Source of the DNA: Opitutaceae bacterium
Lineage (GTDB): Bacteria; Verrucomicrobiota; Verrucomicrobiia; Opitutales; Opitutaceae
Length of the DNA: 64,000 nucleotides
Assembly: GCA_019634615.1 (NCBI GenBank)
Contig: JAHCAZ010000011.1
Location: 1 to 64,000 of the forward strand
Direction of reading: 5' to 3'
In this document: one piece after another, positions 51,780-61,304 of the stretch
Layout: each line of letters begins with the position of its first letter
Position numbering within the stretch: the first letter of the stretch is position 1
Position numbers and translations under genes: made by a program
The notes under the pieces: generated by a model
The model's input: the letters and a program-made list of their open reading frames with translations, nothing else
The model's database searches: none
What the model was told of the DNA's origin: nothing

Positions 51780-53606
51780 ATGTCCAGCCCCGCCACGCCC
51801 CTGAGCCGCAATCCCCACCTGCTCCGGTGGGTCAATAAGGTCGCCATACTTTGCAAGCCCGCCGCCATCCATTGGGTCGACGGTTCGCCGTCTGAGTATG
51901 ATGCGCTTTGCGCCCGCATGGTGGTCGACGGCACGTTCATCAAGCTGAACCAGAAGAAGTGGCCCGGTTGCTACCTTGCGCGCTCGGACGCGAGCGACGT
52001 CGCTCGCGTGGAGGACCGCACCTTCATCTGCTCGCTCTCTAAGGAGGCTGCTGGCGCTACGAACAACTGGGTCAACCCCTTCGAGATGCGCAAGACTCTC
52101 AAGGCACGCTTCAACGGCTGCATGCGGGGCCGCACGATGTACGTGCTGCCGTTCAGCATGGGCGTCCCGGGATCGCCAATGTCGCAGATTGGCGTCGAGC
52201 TCACGGATTCGCCCTACGTCGTCGTCAATATGCGCATCATGGCGCGCATCGGGCGAGAGGTATTCAAGCTGATCGATGCGGACTTCAAACGCGTCGTGCC
52301 CTGCGTCCACTCCGTCGGCGCCCCGCTAATGCCGGGCCAGAAGGACGTGGCCTGGCCGTGCAACAAGGAGAAGTACATCGTCCATTTCCCGGAAACGCGG
52401 GAGATCTGGTCCTACGGCTCCGGCTACGGCGGCAACGCCTTGCTGGGCAAGAAGTGCTTTGCCCTGCGCATCGCGTCGGCCATCGCGCGGGACGAGGGTT
52501 GGATGGCCGAGCACATGTTGATCCTCGGGGTGGAGGATCCCCAGAGCCGGAAAACCTACGTGGCGGCGGCCTTCCCCAGCGCGTGCGGCAAGACCAATTT
52601 CGCCATGCTCATCCCCCCGCGGCATTACCAGCGGCAGGGCTGGAAGATTTGGACCGTCGGGGACGACATCGCCTGGCTGCGACCCGACTCCAAGGGGCGC
52701 CTGCGCGCCATCAACCCCGAGGCCGGCTTCTTCGGCGTGGCCCCCGGCACGGGCGCGCACACGAATCCCAGCGCCATGCGGTCCTTGGCGCGGAATACGA
52801 TCTTCACCAACGTCGCCCTCACCGACGATGGCGGGGTTTGGTGGGAAGGAATGACGAAAGAGCCGCCGGCCCACGCCATCGACTGGAAGGGCCACGACTG
52901 GACCCCCGCGATCGGCCGGGAAAAGGGTCACCCCGCCGCGCACCCGAACGCTCGCTTCACGGCCCCGGCCCGGCAGTGCCCATCCATAGACCCCGAGTGG
53001 GAGGATCCGCAGGGAGTCCCGATCCACGGCATCATTTTCGGCGGCCGGCGGGCAACGACGATGCCGCTCGTCTTCCAAGCCTTCAGCTGGACCCACGGCA
53101 TCTACGTCGGCGCGACTATGGGCTCGGAGATGACCGCGGCCGCCGCGGGCACGATCGGCAAGGTCCGCCGCGATCCCATGGCGATGCTGCCCTTCTGCGG
53201 CTATGACATGGGCGATTACTTCCAGCATTGGGTCAACATGCAGCAAGCGCTGCACGAGCCCCCGCCGGTTTTCCACGTCAACTGGTTCCGCAAGGACCAG
53301 GACGGGAAATTCATCTGGCCCGGGTTCTCGGAAAACATGCGCGTCCTGCAGTGGATCGTCGATCGCATCCAAGGCCGCGGCCGGGCGATGAACACGCCGA
53401 TCGGGTGGATGCCGCGCCACCGGGACATCGATTGGACCGGACTGGATTTCCCCGTCGAAAAATTCGAGGAGCTCCAACAGGTCGACCGCGCGGCGTGGAA
53501 GGCTGAGATCATCGGCCAGGGAGAACTCTTCTTCGATCTACACGCGTCCATGCCCCGCGAGCTCAGCTACGAGCGCGAGATGCTTATCTCGCGCATCCGC
53601 GCCTAG
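51780..53606 (+). CDS. pckG: GTP-dependent phosphoenolpyruvate carboxykinase
   Basis: A 608-residue cytosolic enzyme that converts oxaloacetate + GTP to PEP + GDP + CO2. Length and motifs fit the GTP class: [43 protein letters not shown], the kinase P-loop [13 protein letters not shown] (about 263-275), [13 protein letters not shown] and [19 protein letters not shown], and [20 protein letters not shown] near the nucleotide-binding region. With the CitMHS gene it lets citrate-derived oxaloacetate enter gluconeogenesis. GTP-type PEPCK suits Verrucomicrobiota. Confidence 0.95.
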   Translation: MSSPATPLSRNPHLLRWVNKVAILCKPAAIHWVDGSPSEYDALCARMVVDGTFIKLNQKKWPGCYLARSDASDVARVEDRTFICSLSKEAAGATNNWVNPFEMRKTLKARFNGCMRGRTMYVLPFSMGVPGSPMSQIGVELTDSPYVVVNMRIMARIGREVFKLIDADFKRVVPCVHSVGAPLMPGQKDVAWPCNKEKYIVHFPETREIWSYGSGYGGNALLGKKCFALRIASAIARDEGWMAEHMLILGVEDPQSRKTYVAAAFPSACGKTNFAMLIPPRHYQRQGWKIWTVGDDIAWLRPDSKGRLRAINPEAGFFGVAPGTGAHTNPSAMRSLARNTIFTNVALTDDGGVWWEGMTKEPPAHAIDWKGHDWTPAIGREKGHPAAHPNARFTAPARQCPSIDPEWEDPQGVPIHGIIFGGRRATTMPLVFQAFSWTHGIYVGATMGSEMTAAAAGTIGKVRRDPMAMLPFCGYDMGDYFQHWVNMQQALHEPPPVFHVNWFRKDQDGKFIWPGFSENMRVLQWIVDRIQGRGRAMNTPIGWMPRHRDIDWTGLDFPVEKFEELQQVDRAAWKAEIIGQGELFFDLHASMPRELSYEREMLISRIRA

Positions 53607-53607
53607 G

Positions 53608-54027
53608 TTACTTCAACGCAAGCAAAAGCCCGCCACCAACGATTAGGCCGGCGCCGCACGCGCTCCTCCAGGTGATGGGCTCGTGCAGGAACAGTCCGGC
53701 GAACACGAGGACGAACACAACGCTGAGCTTGTCGATCGGCGCGACGCGCGATGCTTCCCCGAGCTGGAGTGCGCGGAAGTAGCACAACCACGACAGGCCG
53801 GTCGCGAGACCGGACAGGATCAGAAAAACCCAGTTGCGTTTCGTGATCGTCCCGATCGCAACCACTTCCCTGGTCGCGGCCGCGATTGCCCAGACCAAGA
53901 TCAGGACTACCGACGTGCGGATGGCGGTCGCTAGGTTGGAGCCGATGTTCGCCAACCCGAGTTTGGCGAAGATTGCAGTCAGGCCGGCAAAGAGGGCGGC
54001 CAATAGTGACCAAAAGAGCCAGTTCAT
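53608..54027 (-). CDS. small EamA-family membrane protein
   Basis: A 139-residue protein with a single EamA (DMT) domain of four to five helices: WSLLAALFAGLTAIFAKLGL, TSVVLILVWAIAAA, WVFLILSGLATGLSWLCYFRALQLG and a C-terminal GAGLIVGGGLLLA. The motif RVAPIDKLSVVFVLVFAGLFL is usual for these short transporters, which probably work as dimers. The substrate is unknown. It converges with pckG and ends 2 bp from it. Confidence 0.85.
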   Translation of the reverse strand: MNWLFWSLLAALFAGLTAIFAKLGLANIGSNLATAIRTSVVLILVWAIAAATREVVAIGTITKRNWVFLILSGLATGLSWLCYFRALQLGEASRVAPIDKLSVVFVLVFAGLFLHEPITWRSACGAGLIVGGGLLLALK

Positions 54028-54194
54028 GGGTGATTGCGAATCCAGTATTTAGGTAGGCGCCCAGGGATTTTGTTAGTTAGGGTGTCGCTGGGTCTAGGAT
54101 GGATGCATCTGCGAACCACGCTGTCCGGGATAGTTTTGTTGGCAACAAACTGGCAACATTTTGCCTCCGCGAATCTCTCTTCGCTGTAGGAAAA

Positions 54195-54272
54195 TGGGGC
54201 GGCCAACGGGATTCGAACCCGCGACCCCCAGATCCACAATCTGGTGCTCTAACCGACTGAGCTATGGCCGCC
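54195..54272 (-). tRNA. tRNA-His (GTG)
   Basis: On the minus strand the sequence folds as a cloverleaf. A 5' G-1 pairs with C73 (the tRNA-His identity element), and the acceptor stem reads GGCGGCCA with GGCCGCC. The anticodon loop TTGTGGA with stem CCAGA/TCTGG gives anticodon GTG. The T-arm is GGGTTCGAATCCC, and the 3' CCA is encoded. The flanking gaps 54028-54194 and 54273-54377 show no other feature. Confidence 0.95.
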
Positions 54273-54377
54273 GTAGGAAGCCGGCGAAAATCGCCAGCCG
54301 TTTACGCGCTGTCAATCCCTAGTTCCCGCGGGGTTGCCTTGGCCCCGGGTGGGGCGTAATTTACCATCCTTGATGCC

Positions 54378-55154
54378 ATGGATCGCCTGCGTGTCCTCAC
54401 CTTCAACATCGCCCATGGCCGCGGCCTGACGCCGATCCAGGGTCTCACGCTGGCGCGAAAGCTCCGGGCCAACCTCCGGAAGATCGCGCACCTGATCGAG
54501 CAGATTGCGCCCGACATCGTGGCGCTGCAGGAAGTCGACGAGAACTCGCGCTGGGCCGGCAATTTCGACCATCTCGAATACCTCCGCCTGCACACCGGGT
54601 ACCGCTACTCGGTCTTCGGCATCAACAACCGCCGCGAGGGCCTGCTCAATCTCAGCTACGGCAACGCCATCCTCTCGCGGCATCCGATCCTGGAGTCGGA
54701 AAACATCATCTTCGGCGAGAGCCGCGTGGGCGAGAAGGGCTTCCTCTACACCGAGCTCGACGTCGGCGGGCGCCGCCTGCCGGTCATGAACCTGCACCTG
54801 CACTACCGTTCGCGGCAGCACCGGTTCCGGCAGGTGGAGCGGGTGATGGATTACATCACCCACAAGCAGCACCACCGCCGCGGCCTGTGGCACATGCCGC
54901 CGATCGTCTGCGGCGACCTCAACAACTCGCACACGAGCCCTGACGCCACGGCGGAGCTCATGCGGTACTTCTCGCTGCACGGCCGCTACTCGCTGCACCC
55001 GCAGGAGGGCGGAACCTTCCCGTCGCCGCTGCCGCAGCGCACTCTCGACTTCATCTTCCTGCCCCCGGCCTGCGCCGACGCGCGGAGCGAGGTCGTGCGC
55101 AGCTACCTCTCGGACCACCGGCCGGTGCTGGCGGATTTCGTGCTGAAGGGTTGA
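54378..55154 (+). CDS. endonuclease/exonuclease/phosphatase (EEP) family protein
   Basis: A 258-residue cytosolic protein of the EEP fold. Catalytic landmarks are in order: LTFNIAHGRG (Asn), DIVALQEVDEN (metal-binding Glu), MNLHLHYRS, VCGDLNNS (Asp/Asn), LDFIFLPP (Asp) and a C-terminal SDHRPVLADF (Asp-His pair). Such proteins hydrolyse phosphodiesters of nucleic acids or lipids; the target here is unknown. It lies just beyond the tRNA gene. Confidence 0.9.
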   Translation: MDRLRVLTFNIAHGRGLTPIQGLTLARKLRANLRKIAHLIEQIAPDIVALQEVDENSRWAGNFDHLEYLRLHTGYRYSVFGINNRREGLLNLSYGNAILSRHPILESENIIFGESRVGEKGFLYTELDVGGRRLPVMNLHLHYRSRQHRFRQVERVMDYITHKQHHRRGLWHMPPIVCGDLNNSHTSPDATAELMRYFSLHGRYSLHPQEGGTFPSPLPQRTLDFIFLPPACADARSEVVRSYLSDHRPVLADFVLKG

Positions 55155-55239
55155 GGATCCATGACTTCACGCCGGGTTTGCCATTCGGAAAATTCAGGCT
55201 TTGCCCCGGCCGCGGTTGCCGTGCACAAAAACGTTCCGC

Positions 55240-56046
55240 ATGTCCCGTCTCCACGATGCCTTTGCCCGCGCCCGCGCCCAGAACCGGGCGGCCTTTGTCG
55301 CCTACCTCTGCGCCGGGGATCCTGATTTCGACACCTCGCTCGCCGCCTGCCGGGCGCTCGTGGAAAACGGCGTGGACGTCCTGGAGCTCGGCGTGCCGTT
55401 CTCCGACCCGCTCGCCGATGGCCTGACGAACCAGCTGGCCGCCCAGCGCGCGCTCGCCAGCGGCATGACGACGGCCCGGGTGTTCGAGCTCGTCCGCCAG
55501 CTGCGCACGTTCAGTACGGTGCCGGTCGTGTTCTACACGTATTACAACCTGGTCTTCACCAATGGCGTGGACGCCTACGTCGCCGCGGCCAAGGCGGCCG
55601 GGGTGGACGCGATGCTCACGCTCGACCTGCCGCCCGAGGAGGCGGGCGACGTTACGGCGGCCTGTCGCCAACATGGGCTCGACACGGTTTTCATCGTCGC
55701 GCCGACGACGCCCGACGCTCGCATGGCCAAGATCGCCCAGGCTGCGACCGGGTTCATCTACTACGTCTCGCGCGAGGGCGTCACGGGCGTCCGCGACCGG
55801 GTCGCCGGGAACATCCCCGAGGCGGTCAAGCGCATCCGCGCCCACACCGCGCTGCCCGTCGCGGTGGGTTTCGGCATTTCCACCCGCGCGCAGGTCGCGG
55901 AGGTGGCGGCGCACGCCGACGGCGTCGTCGTGGGCAGCGCGCTGGTCAACTGCATCCGCGACCATCTCGGCGCGCCCGGAAAAATCACTTCACGGCTGGC
56001 CGCGGTTGCGTCGGAGCTTGCCGCCGGCACGCGGCGTGCGGGATAG
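55240..56046 (+). CDS. trpA: tryptophan synthase alpha subunit
   Basis: A 268-residue TIM-barrel enzyme that cleaves indole-3-glycerol phosphate to indole, which passes to TrpB. The start is the ATG at 55240 (MSRLHDAFARARAQNRAAFVAYLCAGDPD). Signature parts are ENGVDVLELGVPFSDPLADG with the catalytic Glu and Asp region, GFIYYVSREGVTG and AVGFGIS near the phosphate site. The length is normal. trpB is not in the window, so the gene stands alone here. Confidence 0.95.
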   Translation: MSRLHDAFARARAQNRAAFVAYLCAGDPDFDTSLAACRALVENGVDVLELGVPFSDPLADGLTNQLAAQRALASGMTTARVFELVRQLRTFSTVPVVFYTYYNLVFTNGVDAYVAAAKAAGVDAMLTLDLPPEEAGDVTAACRQHGLDTVFIVAPTTPDARMAKIAQAATGFIYYVSREGVTGVRDRVAGNIPEAVKRIRAHTALPVAVGFGISTRAQVAEVAAHADGVVVGSALVNCIRDHLGAPGKITSRLAAVASELAAGTRRAG

Positions 56047-56054
56047 TATCGGCC

Positions 56055-56972
56055 ATGGCTGGAGCGACGGACAACAAGCGAATCCTGCTGATCGACGACG
56101 ACCGGCTGCAGTTCCGGCTCACGCAGCAGCATTTCAAGGCCTTTCGCTCCGCGACCTACGAGCTCGAGTGGGCTGCGACCTACGAGGAGGGGATCGAGAA
56201 GCTCATGGGCGGCGGCTATGCGGCCTGCCTGCTCGACTACCAGCTCGGGCCGCGCGACGGCCTGGCCCTGATCCGCGAGGCCATCGCCCGGGGCTGCCGG
56301 GTGCCGATCATCTTCCTGACGGCGGAGTCGGGCGAGAACGTCGACATCGCCGCGATGAACTCGGGCGCGCTCGATTACCTCGTCAAGGGCGAGATCAGCT
56401 CGCGCACGCTCGAGCGGTCGCTGCGGTACGCGCTCAAGCTGGGTGAGACCCTCGAGGCCCTGCGGCAGCTGGCGACGCGGGACCAGCTGACGGGGCTGCT
56501 GAACCGGCGCGAGTTCGAGCGCATCCTGCGCGAGGAGAAGGAGCGTTCACTGCGCTTCAATCAGCCCTGTGCGGTCATTCTGGCCGACCTCGATCACTTC
56601 AAGTCGGTCAACGACCGCCATGGCCACCCCGCCGGCGACGAGGTGCTGCGCCAGGTGGCGCGGCGGCTCGAGGGCAGCGTACGCAGCGTCGACCGGGTCA
56701 CCCGCATCGGCGGCGAGGAGTTCGCCATCGTCATGCCGCAGGCCGACGGTGCGGTGGCGGTGGATTCCGCCAATCGCCTGTGCAAGCTGATCCGCGCCGA
56801 GCCGGTTCCGGCCGGCGGCGACTTGCTCCTGCCGCTCACGCTGAGCCTGGGCGTGGCGGTCTTCCCGGCGGATACCGCCAAGGGTGACGACATCGTCACG
56901 GCCGCGGACAAGGCGCTCTACGCGGCGAAGTCCGGCGGGCGCAACCGCGTCGTGCGCTACGGTGATTTGTAG
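56055..56972 (+). CDS. response regulator with GGDEF (diguanylate cyclase) domain
   Basis: A 305-residue protein. The receiver domain (about 8-130) has acidic residues in LLIDDDRLQ, a phospho-acceptor Asp in CLLDYQLGPRDG and the switch segment LTAESGENV. The GGDEF domain (about 145-305) has DQLTGLLNRREFE, ADLDHFKSVNDRHGHPAGDEVL and the active GGEEF signature. An inhibitory RxxD (RSVD) lies five residues before it, so it should make cyclic di-GMP with product inhibition. It lies 8 bp after trpA. Confidence 0.92.
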   Translation: MAGATDNKRILLIDDDRLQFRLTQQHFKAFRSATYELEWAATYEEGIEKLMGGGYAACLLDYQLGPRDGLALIREAIARGCRVPIIFLTAESGENVDIAAMNSGALDYLVKGEISSRTLERSLRYALKLGETLEALRQLATRDQLTGLLNRREFERILREEKERSLRFNQPCAVILADLDHFKSVNDRHGHPAGDEVLRQVARRLEGSVRSVDRVTRIGGEEFAIVMPQADGAVAVDSANRLCKLIRAEPVPAGGDLLLPLTLSLGVAVFPADTAKGDDIVTAADKALYAAKSGGRNRVVRYGDL

Positions 56973-56973
56973 G

Positions 56974-56991
56974 GCGCGAGCTCGCTCGCGC
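56974..56991. other. perfect hairpin between converging genes
   Basis: GCGCGAG (56974-56980) pairs with CTCGCGC (56985-56991) around CTCG, right after the stop of the GGDEF gene. A second GCCCGC...GCGGGC palindrome follows at 57020-57033. No T-run is seen. The gap lies between convergent genes, so a two-way terminator or a REP-like repeat is possible. Confidence 0.4.
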
Positions 56992-57058
56992 TTGGTTGGC
57001 GTATGCGGGCCGAACGAGCGCCCGCAAGCGGGCTGCCTACGGTGGCGGAATTCGGCGA

Positions 57059-57937
57059 TTAAGCCGTTGGGGCCAAGATGCGCAGGCTCTGCGGGCGCAC
57101 GCTGACCTCGACCGTTGCCCCCGCCTCGTGCGGTTCGCCGTCCGTGTGAATCAACCCGGGAGCGGGGCGCTCGATCGTGAAGCGGGCCGATTGCAGGCGA
57201 TGGACGTGCGGGCAACCGTCGAGATTGCCGGCGAACAGCCGCCGCGCGAGGGGCAGCGCCTGCCAGAAGCTCACGGGCTTGATCACCGTCAGGTCCAGGG
57301 CGCCGTCGTCCACCCGGGCGCCGGGGGCGATGTAGCAGTCGTTGCCGTACTGGTTGGAATTGGCCACGGCCACCATCAGCGCCTCGGCCGCGAGCGTGGT
57401 CTCGACCGAGCGGATGTTCACCTTGACCGGTGTGAAGTCGCGCCAGGCGCGGAGCGTGGTTTTGACGTAGGCCTGGAAGCCGCGGCGGGGCAGGCGGGCG
57501 AAGCGGGCGGCGATGTCGGCGTCGAAACCCAGGCCCATGACGTTGAAAAACGGGTGGCCGTCCGCGACGCCGGTGTCGATCAGGCGCGGCTGGCCGTCGC
57601 GCAGGACATCGAACGGATCCCGCCCGCGGCCGACGATGCCGAGGCAGCGGCCGAGCCCGTTGCCCGAGCCGCAGGGGATCAGGCCGAGCGCGGCGGGAGT
57701 GTCGATCAGGGCCTGCGCGATCTCGTTCATCGTGCCGTCGCCGCCGACGGCCACGATCACGGTGCAGCCCTCGGCCACGGCCTGACGGGCGAGGTGGGTC
57801 GCGTGGCCGGGGTGGGCCGTGGCGACGAGCGTGGCGTCGAGCCGGTGGGTCGCGATGAAGTCGTGGGTGCGCCGCAGGGTGCGCGGGCTGCGGGCGTTGT
57901 GGCCCGAGAAGGGGTTGTAGATGAAGCGGTATTTCAG
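57059..57937 (-). CDS. diacylglycerol/sphingosine kinase-like lipid kinase
   Basis: A 292-residue protein if it begins at the CTG at 57937. The frame is closed upstream by a TGA, and no ATG, GTG or TTG precedes the conserved N-terminal motif KYRFIYNPFSG. The next usable start (GTG at 57778) would cut off the nucleotide-binding region. Other motifs are VIVAVGGDGTMNEIAQ (about 55-70), LGLIPCGSGNGLGRCLG and VMGLGFDADIA. These are typical for the YegS/DgkB family. Cytosolic, membrane-peripheral. Either the unusual start is real or a sequence error lies upstream. Confidence 0.85.
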   Translation of the reverse strand: MKYRFIYNPFSGHNARSPRTLRRTHDFIATHRLDATLVATAHPGHATHLARQAVAEGCTVIVAVGGDGTMNEIAQALIDTPAALGLIPCGSGNGLGRCLGIVGRGRDPFDVLRDGQPRLIDTGVADGHPFFNVMGLGFDADIAARFARLPRRGFQAYVKTTLRAWRDFTPVKVNIRSVETTLAAEALMVAVANSNQYGNDCYIAPGARVDDGALDLTVIKPVSFWQALPLARRLFAGNLDGCPHVHRLQSARFTIERPAPGLIHTDGEPHEAGATVEVSVRPQSLRILAPTA

Positions 57938-58045
57938 AGCGGCGAGCTTGGCTCGACCGCGGGCGATCGGCGAGTCCGGAAAGGCCGGACCGGCGCGAAA
58001 TCACTGGCTTGTAACCGGGCCCCGCGGACGTTGAGAGTGCTGCCG

Positions 58046-58951
58046 ATGTCCGCCCGACCCGTCCTGCACGTCCTCACCGGTTGCACCGCGAGCGGGAAGA
58101 CCGAGCTCGCCCTGCGCTGGGCGGAGACCCACGGGGCGGAGATCGTGTCGTGCGACTCGCTGCTGTTCTACCGCGGCATGGACATCGGCACGGCCAAGCC
58201 CACGCGGGCGGAACGGGCGCGGGTGCGGCACCACCTCATCGACATCTGCGGCGTGCGCGAGCGCATGGATGTCGTGCGCTACGTGGAGCTCGCGCGCGCC
58301 GCCGTGGCGGACATCGCCGCGCGCGGCCGCGCGGTCCTGGTCACGGGAGGCAGCGGGTTTTACCTGAAGGCCTTCTTTGCCCCGGTGGCCGACGCGGTGG
58401 CGGTACCGGATGAGATTCGCCAGCGGGTGCGGGAAATGGATCCCGCGGCGGCGCTGGGTGAACTGCGCCGTTTGAACCCGGATGGGCTCGGCGATCTCGA
58501 TATCGCCAATCCCCGGCGCGTGACCCGCGCCCTGGAGCGGTGCCTGGCCTCGGGTCGTGGCCTGCGCGTGCTGCGGGAGGAGTTCGCCCGGCAGCCGGCC
58601 CCGTTTGCGGATCACGCGGTGCGCCTGGTGCGCATCGCGCGCCCGCCGGACGAAATGCGTCACCGCATCGAGTCGCGGGTCGCGACGATGCTGGCCGACG
58701 GGCTTGTTGACGAGGTGCGGCGGCTGCTGGGCGAGGGCCTGCGCGATAATCCCAGCGCGGCAAGCGCGATCGGCTACCGCGAGGTGGTGGCAATGCTGCA
58801 GGGCGAGGGGGCCGAGGCTGAACTGCCGGCGGCAATCGTTCGCAATACCCGCGCGCTGGTGAAAAAGCAGGAGACCTGGTTCCGCACCCAGTTGCCGGAG
58901 CACCGGGTGGTCCCGGCGGCCGAGGCGACGGCGGCGACGTTGTTCGCCTAG
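58046..58951 (+). CDS. miaA: tRNA dimethylallyltransferase
   Basis: A 301-residue enzyme that adds a dimethylallyl group to A37 of tRNAs reading UNN codons. The start is the ATG at 58046 (the frame is open upstream only as a shadow of the lipid kinase). P-loop GCTASGKTELAL (about 12-23), then SCDSLLFYRGMDIGTAKPT, the VTGGSGFYLKAFF segment, NPRRVTRALERC and SAIGYREVVAML near the C-terminus. All main regions are present. Confidence 0.95.
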   Translation: MSARPVLHVLTGCTASGKTELALRWAETHGAEIVSCDSLLFYRGMDIGTAKPTRAERARVRHHLIDICGVRERMDVVRYVELARAAVADIAARGRAVLVTGGSGFYLKAFFAPVADAVAVPDEIRQRVREMDPAAALGELRRLNPDGLGDLDIANPRRVTRALERCLASGRGLRVLREEFARQPAPFADHAVRLVRIARPPDEMRHRIESRVATMLADGLVDEVRRLLGEGLRDNPSAASAIGYREVVAMLQGEGAEAELPAAIVRNTRALVKKQETWFRTQLPEHRVVPAAEATAATLFA

Positions 58952-59541
58952 CTGCCGCCACCGCGCTCGCGGTTGAGGCGGATGAAAATGATCACGTGGG
59001 TGGCGATGATCAGGGGCACCAGGAACGTCGGCAGCAGGCTGAGCGGGAGGTGCATGAACTCGCGCATGCCCGCGGGGGCGGTGAACGCGAGGCGGCCGGC
59101 GTTGGCGACCACGTAGAGGATGTCCACCAGGCCGATCACGTTCCAGATCGTGATGGCGCGCAGGCGGACGGCGGGAGCCAGCGGGGCCAGGAGCACGCCG
59201 AGGGCGAGCGCGGCGACCACGACGTCGCCGACGCCGGCCTCGAAAAACACCGGCGGCACGCGGTCGTGCGACTCCAGATAGATGAAATAGATGCCAACGA
59301 AGCGGGTCAGGTGCAGGCCGACCAGGACACGCAGGTCGAGGCCGTCGACCCAGGGGCGGAGCTGGTCCGAAGTCCGGTAGGCGAGCAGCAGGAGACCCGT
59401 GAGACCGAGGACAATCGCGGGGATCGCCGGGGCGGGGACCTGGGCGAGCAGCTGCAGCTTCCCCACGGCGAGGGCGCAGAACAGCCAGAGCAGGCCCAGT
59501 GCGCGCAGGGCGACCGGGAAGGGGGCGGAGGTCGGCGCCAT
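58948..59541 (-). CDS. integral membrane protein of unknown function
   Basis: A 197-residue protein with about six hydrophobic helices: LRALGLLWLFCALAVG, AIVLGLTGLLLLAY, LVGLHLTRFVGIYFIYL, VVAALALGVLLAPLAP, IWNVIGLVDILYVV and LLPTFLVPLIIATHVIIFI. No catalytic motif is seen. It overlaps the end of miaA by 4 bp on the opposite strand and lies 4 bp downstream of the TolC-like gene, so it may share its transcript. Confidence 0.75.
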   Translation of the reverse strand: MAPTSAPFPVALRALGLLWLFCALAVGKLQLLAQVPAPAIPAIVLGLTGLLLLAYRTSDQLRPWVDGLDLRVLVGLHLTRFVGIYFIYLESHDRVPPVFFEAGVGDVVVAALALGVLLAPLAPAVRLRAITIWNVIGLVDILYVVANAGRLAFTAPAGMREFMHLPLSLLPTFLVPLIIATHVIIFIRLNRERGGGS

Positions 59542-59545
59542 GCCG

Positions 59546-61057
59546 TCAGTTGGCCGCGGCGACGGCGTCGCCGGCGGGGATGCCGTAGCGGCCGAGGGAG
59601 CTGCCCTCGAGGCGATGCAGCTCGGCGAGGGCGGTGCGGAGATTGACGCGCGACTGCAGCTCGTTGACGCGGGCCTGCTCGAGCAGTTCCTGGGCCTCGA
59701 GGACGAGGCGGCTGGTGGAGAGGCCGGCGTCGAAGCGGGCCTTCTCGAGCTCGTACTGCTTCTCGCTCAGGACGGTGGCCTTGGCGGCGATCTGGACGCT
59801 CTCGAGGTTGGTCTCGACGGCGCGGACGGCGGCGCGGACCTGGACCATGAGGTTCTGCTCGAGCTGCTGGAGGCGGGACTGTTCGCGGAGGAGGGTGTTC
59901 TTGGCGGTGCGGTACTGGGCCTTCTCGGCGCGCATGCCCCACGGCACGCTGAGGGAGAGGTCGAGCTGCCAGGCGTAGCCGTCGCCGTCGGGCATGCGGT
60001 CGAGGGCGCGGCTGGAGGAGCGGTCCTTGGCGTTGTAGCCGACCGAGCCGCCGAGGTCGAGGGACGGCAGGGCGGCGCTCTTCGAGGCCGCGACGTCGAT
60101 CTCGAGCTGCTTGATGGCAGCCTTGCTGGAGAGGAAGTCCGGCTGCTGGTCGCGGGCGAGGTCGAAGGATTTCCGGAAATCCGGGACCGCCACCTCGGCG
60201 GCGGGCAGGGCGACCTCACCGAGGGTCTGGCCAAACTCGAACTGGCCGATCAAGTTGAGCAGGTCGTCCTGGCGGTCGCGCACGGCCTTCTCGGCCTCGA
60301 TGACGCCGCGGCGGGCGTTGGCGACGCCGACCTCGGCCTGGAGGACGTCGAGATCGGTGGCGACGCCGGTGTTCTTGCGGGTGAGGTTCTCGTCGTAGAG
60401 CTTCTGGGCGAGGGCGAGGCTGCTGTTGCGCACCTTCAGCTGCTCGCGGGCGAAGACGAGGTTGTAGTAGGCGTTCTCGGTGTCGCGCACGACCTGGAGG
60501 AGGCTGGCCTGGTAGTTGAGGTTGGCGCGGGTGACGCCGATCTCGGCGCGGTTGATGCTCGCTCGATTGACGGTGGTGCCGGCGTTCTTGAGGAGGGGCT
60601 GCTTGACCGAGAGGGAGACGTCGGCGGTGTAGGCCGGGTTGAGCGTGCTGAAGGTGTTGTTGGTCTCGCTGCGGTCGAGGCTGCCGCTGAGGTTGACCGT
60701 GGCGCCGGTGACGACCTTCTGGGCGACGCCGAGGCGGGTGTCGGTCAGCTCGCTGCGGGTGCCGACGAGCGTGGTGGCGGCGACGTCGGCCTGGGAAACG
60801 GACTTGCTGGTGGTGGCCGTGAAGGTGGGATCGAAGCCGGCGCGGGAGATCGTGAGCGACTCCTTGGCGTTGGCCGTGTCGTACGCCTGGATCTGGAGGT
60901 CGAAGTTCCGCTTCATCGCGCGGGCGATGCACTCCTCAAGCGTGAGGACGGCGGAGTCGGCCGGGGCGGGGGTTTGGGCGACGGCCGTCGTGGCGAGGGC
61001 GGCGGCGAACGCGAGGCATTTGAGGCGGGTCAACGGGCGGAGATCCGGGAGCGACAT
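59546..61057 (-). CDS. TolC-family outer-membrane efflux protein
   Basis: A 503-residue protein with a signal peptide (about 1-27, ATTAVAQ). It has the two-repeat outer-membrane efflux protein (OEP) layout: LTLEECIARAMKRNFDLQIQAYD at the start, then beta strands and long coiled helices rich in Ala, Leu, Glu and Arg, with the second repeat beginning near residue 280 (FDLARDQQPDFLSSKAAIKQLEIDVAASKSAALPSLDL). It would form the trimeric outer-membrane duct of an RND or ABC exporter; no partner genes are in the window. The 247-bp upstream gap (61058-61304) shows nothing I can identify. Confidence 0.9.
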   Translation of the reverse strand: MSLPDLRPLTRLKCLAFAAALATTAVAQTPAPADSAVLTLEECIARAMKRNFDLQIQAYDTANAKESLTISRAGFDPTFTATTSKSVSQADVAATTLVGTRSELTDTRLGVAQKVVTGATVNLSGSLDRSETNNTFSTLNPAYTADVSLSVKQPLLKNAGTTVNRASINRAEIGVTRANLNYQASLLQVVRDTENAYYNLVFAREQLKVRNSSLALAQKLYDENLTRKNTGVATDLDVLQAEVGVANARRGVIEAEKAVRDRQDDLLNLIGQFEFGQTLGEVALPAAEVAVPDFRKSFDLARDQQPDFLSSKAAIKQLEIDVAASKSAALPSLDLGGSVGYNAKDRSSSRALDRMPDGDGYAWQLDLSLSVPWGMRAEKAQYRTAKNTLLREQSRLQQLEQNLMVQVRAAVRAVETNLESVQIAAKATVLSEKQYELEKARFDAGLSTSRLVLEAQELLEQARVNELQSRVNLRTALAELHRLEGSSLGRYGIPAGDAVAAAN

Positions 61058-61304
61058 GGCGGAAATGGGATTGGGCTGGGTGGTGAAGGCGAGAACACGC
61101 CCGGTGACAAAAAGTTACCGACTTATTCCGGCCGTGCTTCTCCGCGCCTTGAGACGCACGGGAAAGGGCAAGGTTGCGGAAAGTTCATCGGGCGCCGGGA
61201 TCATCGGCGGTTCCGGAGGGGCGCCGAGCCCATTTGGGGCGAACGGTCAGGTCCGGGGATGAGCGGTCACGCTCGGCCGCGCCTCGCCGGGCGCGGCGCG
61301 CGGG

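Noticed and set aside
11593..53606. Hidden pstC, pstA, pstB or phoU genes
   Set aside because: No frame in the region shows a binding-protein-dependent permease or an ABC ATPase (no Walker A plus LSGGQ); the membrane proteins found are DctA, PepSY, CitMHS, the kinase and EamA.
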